Source: Bacteroidota bacterium (GTDB lineage Bacteria > Bacteroidota > Bacteroidia > B-17B0 > B-17BO). Taken from it: a stretch of DNA of 8,499 nt. The stretch lies in the NCBI GenBank assembly GCA_025356715.1, contig JANXRU010000358.1:1-8499 (forward strand). The letters are read 5' to 3'. The position numbers and the translations under genes were made by a program. Shown piece by piece: positions 6,812 to 8,499 of the stretch. The notes beneath the pieces are model-generated. The model saw only the letters and a program-made list of their open reading frames with translations, was not told the DNA's origin and searched no databases. The stretch's first letter is position 1. The number at the start of each line of letters is the position of its first letter.

Positions 6812-7339
6812 TTAATCAATGGCTTCTTGCAATTTATCCATTTTTGCCTCAGTAAATTTACCCGACACAATTTCTGTTATTTTACCGTTGAGGTCAATCA
6901 CAAAAAAATATGGTTCGTTGTCGTCGGCCGGTTTTAGTTGTGTTTTAAGGAGTTTAATATCCGTGTCACAATCAATTACATTTTTCCATAAATCTTTTTG
7001 AGTGCTTGCTTTAAAATCATTAGCGGCTTTTTTAAACCCACTAATTAATGGAATAAAAAAATAATTGACATCGTAATAATTAGCTACATCGAAATAATCG
7101 GTGCCATTTGCTTTTGCTACAAAGGTTTCATACATGGGAGTAATCCATGTTTTCAAATGTTCTTCAGCAGTGCGTTTAAAACAAATTCCGATAATCGAAA
7201 ACTTTTTAGCAGGTTGCTCAGGTAATGTAATAGCAGTGCCTTCTAAGTTATGCCCCACAAGGGTAGGGAAGACTGTTTTAACTTGAGCTGTTGTAGTTAA
7301 ATAAACACAAAGTGTTATGGCGGAAAATATAGTTTTCAT
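6812..7339 (-). CDS. Secreted thioredoxin-fold protein, ATP10-like, without CxxC
   Basis: The 175-residue product has a signal peptide at about 1-19 (ending TTTAQ), so it acts in the periplasm or outside the cell. The mature part reads FPTLVGHNLEGTAITLP, then KFSIIGICFKRTAEEHLKTW, and ends FFVIDLNGKITEIVSG with a final helix. This order of strands and helices fits a thioredoxin/peroxiredoxin-like fold and recalls the ATP10 family (mitochondrial ATP synthase assembly factors) in its first half. There is no CxxC motif; the two mature cysteines are C53 and C124, far apart in sequence, so classical thiol-disulfide exchange is unlikely. The ATG at 7337-7339 is well placed with the TAAATTTG box upstream. 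The family assignment is from pattern memory and moderate; the biological role is unknown. Confidence 0.78.
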   Translation of the reverse strand: MKTIFSAITLCVYLTTTAQVKTVFPTLVGHNLEGTAITLPEQPAKKFSIIGICFKRTAEEHLKTWITPMYETFVAKANGTDYFDVANYYDVNYFFIPLISGFKKAANDFKASTQKDLWKNVIDCDTDIKLLKTQLKPADDNEPYFFVIDLNGKITEIVSGKFTEAKMDKLQEAID

Positions 7340-7374
7340 TTTTAAATTAGGATTAAGGTCGTTAGGTTGTTATT

Positions 7375-7382
7375 CAAATTTA
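7375..7382 (-). promoter_or_regulatory. Possible -7 promoter box (TAAATTTG on the minus strand)
   Basis: CAAATTTA on the plus strand is TAAATTTG on the minus strand, a perfect TAnnTTTG match 35 bases before the ATG at 7339. The nearest TTTG that could act as -33 element (7396-7399) is 13 bp away, closer than the usual 17-23 bp. It lies directly after the terminator of the M49 gene, where a new promoter would be expected. Confidence 0.42.
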
Positions 7383-7396
7383 CAGAAATAAATATC

Positions 7397-7436
7397 AAAA
7401 AAAATGCTTTTGCAATTTTATATCACAAAAGCATTT
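7397..7436 (-). terminator. Intrinsic terminator of the M49 peptidase gene
   Basis: AAATGCTTTTG (7402-7412) and CAAAAGCATTT (7426-7436) form a perfect 11-bp stem with a 13-base loop. On the minus strand the hairpin is followed by eight T residues (the A run at 7397-7404). It begins 21 bp after the M49 stop codon, so transcription of that gene should end here and the next minus-strand gene needs its own promoter. Confidence 0.85.
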
Positions 7437-7457
7437 ACAAATTAAGTTAAAATTAAA

Positions 7458-8499
7458 TTAGTTTTCTGTAGGTAATAAACTATATATTTTACCATATTCC
7501 ATCATTTGATTTAAAAAGTTAGTTGGATATTCTACTTTCACATCAATTATTTTTTCTCCTTCCATTACTGGAATCAGTTTTGGTTGAATAAATCCTTGAT
7601 AAGGAGCCATGCTTAATTTTTTGTAGCGCTCTAATACTTCTTTATGTAACGCTAAATCAACCTTTACGCCGTAGTTTTCAATTAAGTCTTTACCAGCTTT
7701 GTAATCTCCTTTAGATTTAATACGTTGCAATTCTTTTAAAAGTTCACCGAACAATACTCTTAATTTTTCATAATCGTTAATTACAAAAAATGTTTTTCCA
7801 TTCTCTACTTTTTTCTCAATCACGTTTTGTGGTTTGCCTTTTTCGTAAGCCCATTTAGCCACCATTTGACGGTTACGCATGTGCGCTTCTTCAATATCAT
7901 TTCCTAATTTAATACGAGATAATTGGATCATTAATCCTTTAGTAATGTATTCGTCGTATGATGCTTTACCATAATCTAATGATGGCATAACTCCTAACTC
8001 AACTAATTTTTTATCTAATAAATAATATAAAGCCACTAAATCAGCACGGCCTTCTTCTAAAGCAGATGCATAATTTTTTAAGGTTTCGTGTGGTTGCCCA
8101 ACGCCTGGCTCTATTTGACCACTTGCATGACCAATAACTTCGTGCATATCCGTATGCAATTTATCAGCTAAACCAGCATAATCCAACACATTTTTTTTGA
8201 TAGCATCATTGTAATAAAACTCATTAACAACACTGCCACCAGCTGCTTTTTCATAAGCCTCTACAATGTTTCCTAAGTTTACTGATTTAGAGCCATGTGT
8301 TTCTCTAATCCACTCGTTGTTTGGTAAATTAATTCCAATTGGTGTAGAAGGTGATGAGGCACCACTTTCGCAAACAGCATTAATTACTTTTGCAGAAATT
8401 CCTTTCACATTTTTCTTTTTATGTTCAGGTAATAAGGTTGAATGATCTTCGAACCATTGCGCGTTATCACCAATGGTAGCAATACGTTTAGAGGCTTCA
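7458..8499 (-). CDS. M49 family zinc dipeptidyl peptidase (DPP III-like), C-terminal part
   Basis: The frame runs from TAA at 7458-7460 to the right edge with no stop, giving 346 visible residues; the GTG at 8406-8408 is internal, since coding sequence in the M49 pattern continues before it. Numbered from the edge, H119-E120 and H124 form HEVIGH (8127-8144), the HExxGH zinc motif that defines M49. EEGRAD at 148-153 (8040-8057) supplies the third ligand, probably E149. The spacing of about 30 residues fits bacterial DPP III rather than the longer eukaryotic spacing. Upstream, GINLPNNEWIRETHGSKSVN is the conserved stretch before the active site. DPP III enzymes release dipeptides from the N-terminus of short peptides; bacterial relatives are about 650-700 residues, so roughly half is visible. 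Whether a signal peptide is present cannot be seen. Relatives in this phylum are, as I recall, sometimes labelled dihydrofolate reductase; nothing here supports that. Confidence 0.92.
   Translation of the reverse strand, partial: EASKRIATIGDNAQWFEDHSTLLPEHKKKNVKGISAKVINAVCESGASSPSTPIGINLPNNEWIRETHGSKSVNLGNIVEAYEKAAGGSVVNEFYYNDAIKKNVLDYAGLADKLHTDMHEVIGHASGQIEPGVGQPHETLKNYASALEEGRADLVALYYLLDKKLVELGVMPSLDYGKASYDEYITKGLMIQLSRIKLGNDIEEAHMRNRQMVAKWAYEKGKPQNVIEKKVENGKTFFVINDYEKLRVLFGELLKELQRIKSKGDYKAGKDLIENYGVKVDLALHKEVLERYKKLSMAPYQGFIQPKLIPVMEGEKIIDVKVEYPTNFLNQMMEYGKIYSLLPTEN

Noticed and set aside
7101..7286. Short plus-strand open frame opposite the thioredoxin-fold gene
   Set aside because: It overlaps a well-supported minus-strand gene with signal peptide and upstream box, and its translation shows no coherent protein features.

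Overview
The window looks like chromosomal DNA of a member of the Bacteroidota (Flavobacteriia/Sphingobacteriia type). The evidence is AT-rich sequence, A-rich leaders without Shine-Dalgarno motifs, TAnnTTTG-type -7 promoter boxes, an S46 dipeptidyl peptidase, an M49 metallopeptidase of the short-spacing bacterial type, and a Lys/Ala-rich protein with a TPR-like tail. No rRNA, tRNA, insertion sequence, integrase or CRISPR array is visible.

Layout. Positions 1-2100 (+) are the 3' part of a large gene cut by the left edge. Its first 1632 bases are 16 tandem repeats of two lengths, 84 bp (28 aa) and 120 bp (40 aa), encoding a charge-balanced Ala/Lys/Asp/Glu helix. A degenerate Lys/Ala-rich stretch, a polar linker and a short TPR-like C-terminus follow. 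Positions 2378-2992 (+) encode a four-helix membrane protein of unknown function. Positions 3103-4023 (+) encode a membrane-anchored coiled-coil protein with a beta-rich C-terminal domain, behind a good Bacteroidota promoter. Positions 4193-6355 (+) encode a complete, signal-peptide-bearing S46 dipeptidyl peptidase of DPP7 type. A strong hairpin with a GAAA loop at 6377-6408 separates it from three convergent minus-strand genes: a small secreted protein (6418-6747, start codon problematic), a secreted thioredoxin-fold/ATP10-like protein (6812-7339), and the C-terminal part of an M49 (DPP III-like) zinc peptidase (7458 to the right edge) with its own terminator at 7397-7436.

How the genes fit together. 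Two unrelated families that release dipeptides (S46 and M49) lie about 1.1 kb apart, which suits a protein- or peptide-using lifestyle. They are on opposite strands with separate terminators, so they are not one operon. The two small secreted proteins between them probably share one transcript. The three plus-strand genes after the repeat gene are each separated by 110-277 bp and look individually transcribed.

The most unusual element is the repeat protein: a very long, net-neutral predicted helix whose repeats differ mostly at synonymous positions, with a 12-residue insertion module that has spread through the distal half of the array. I see no evidence for a wholly new multi-gene system.
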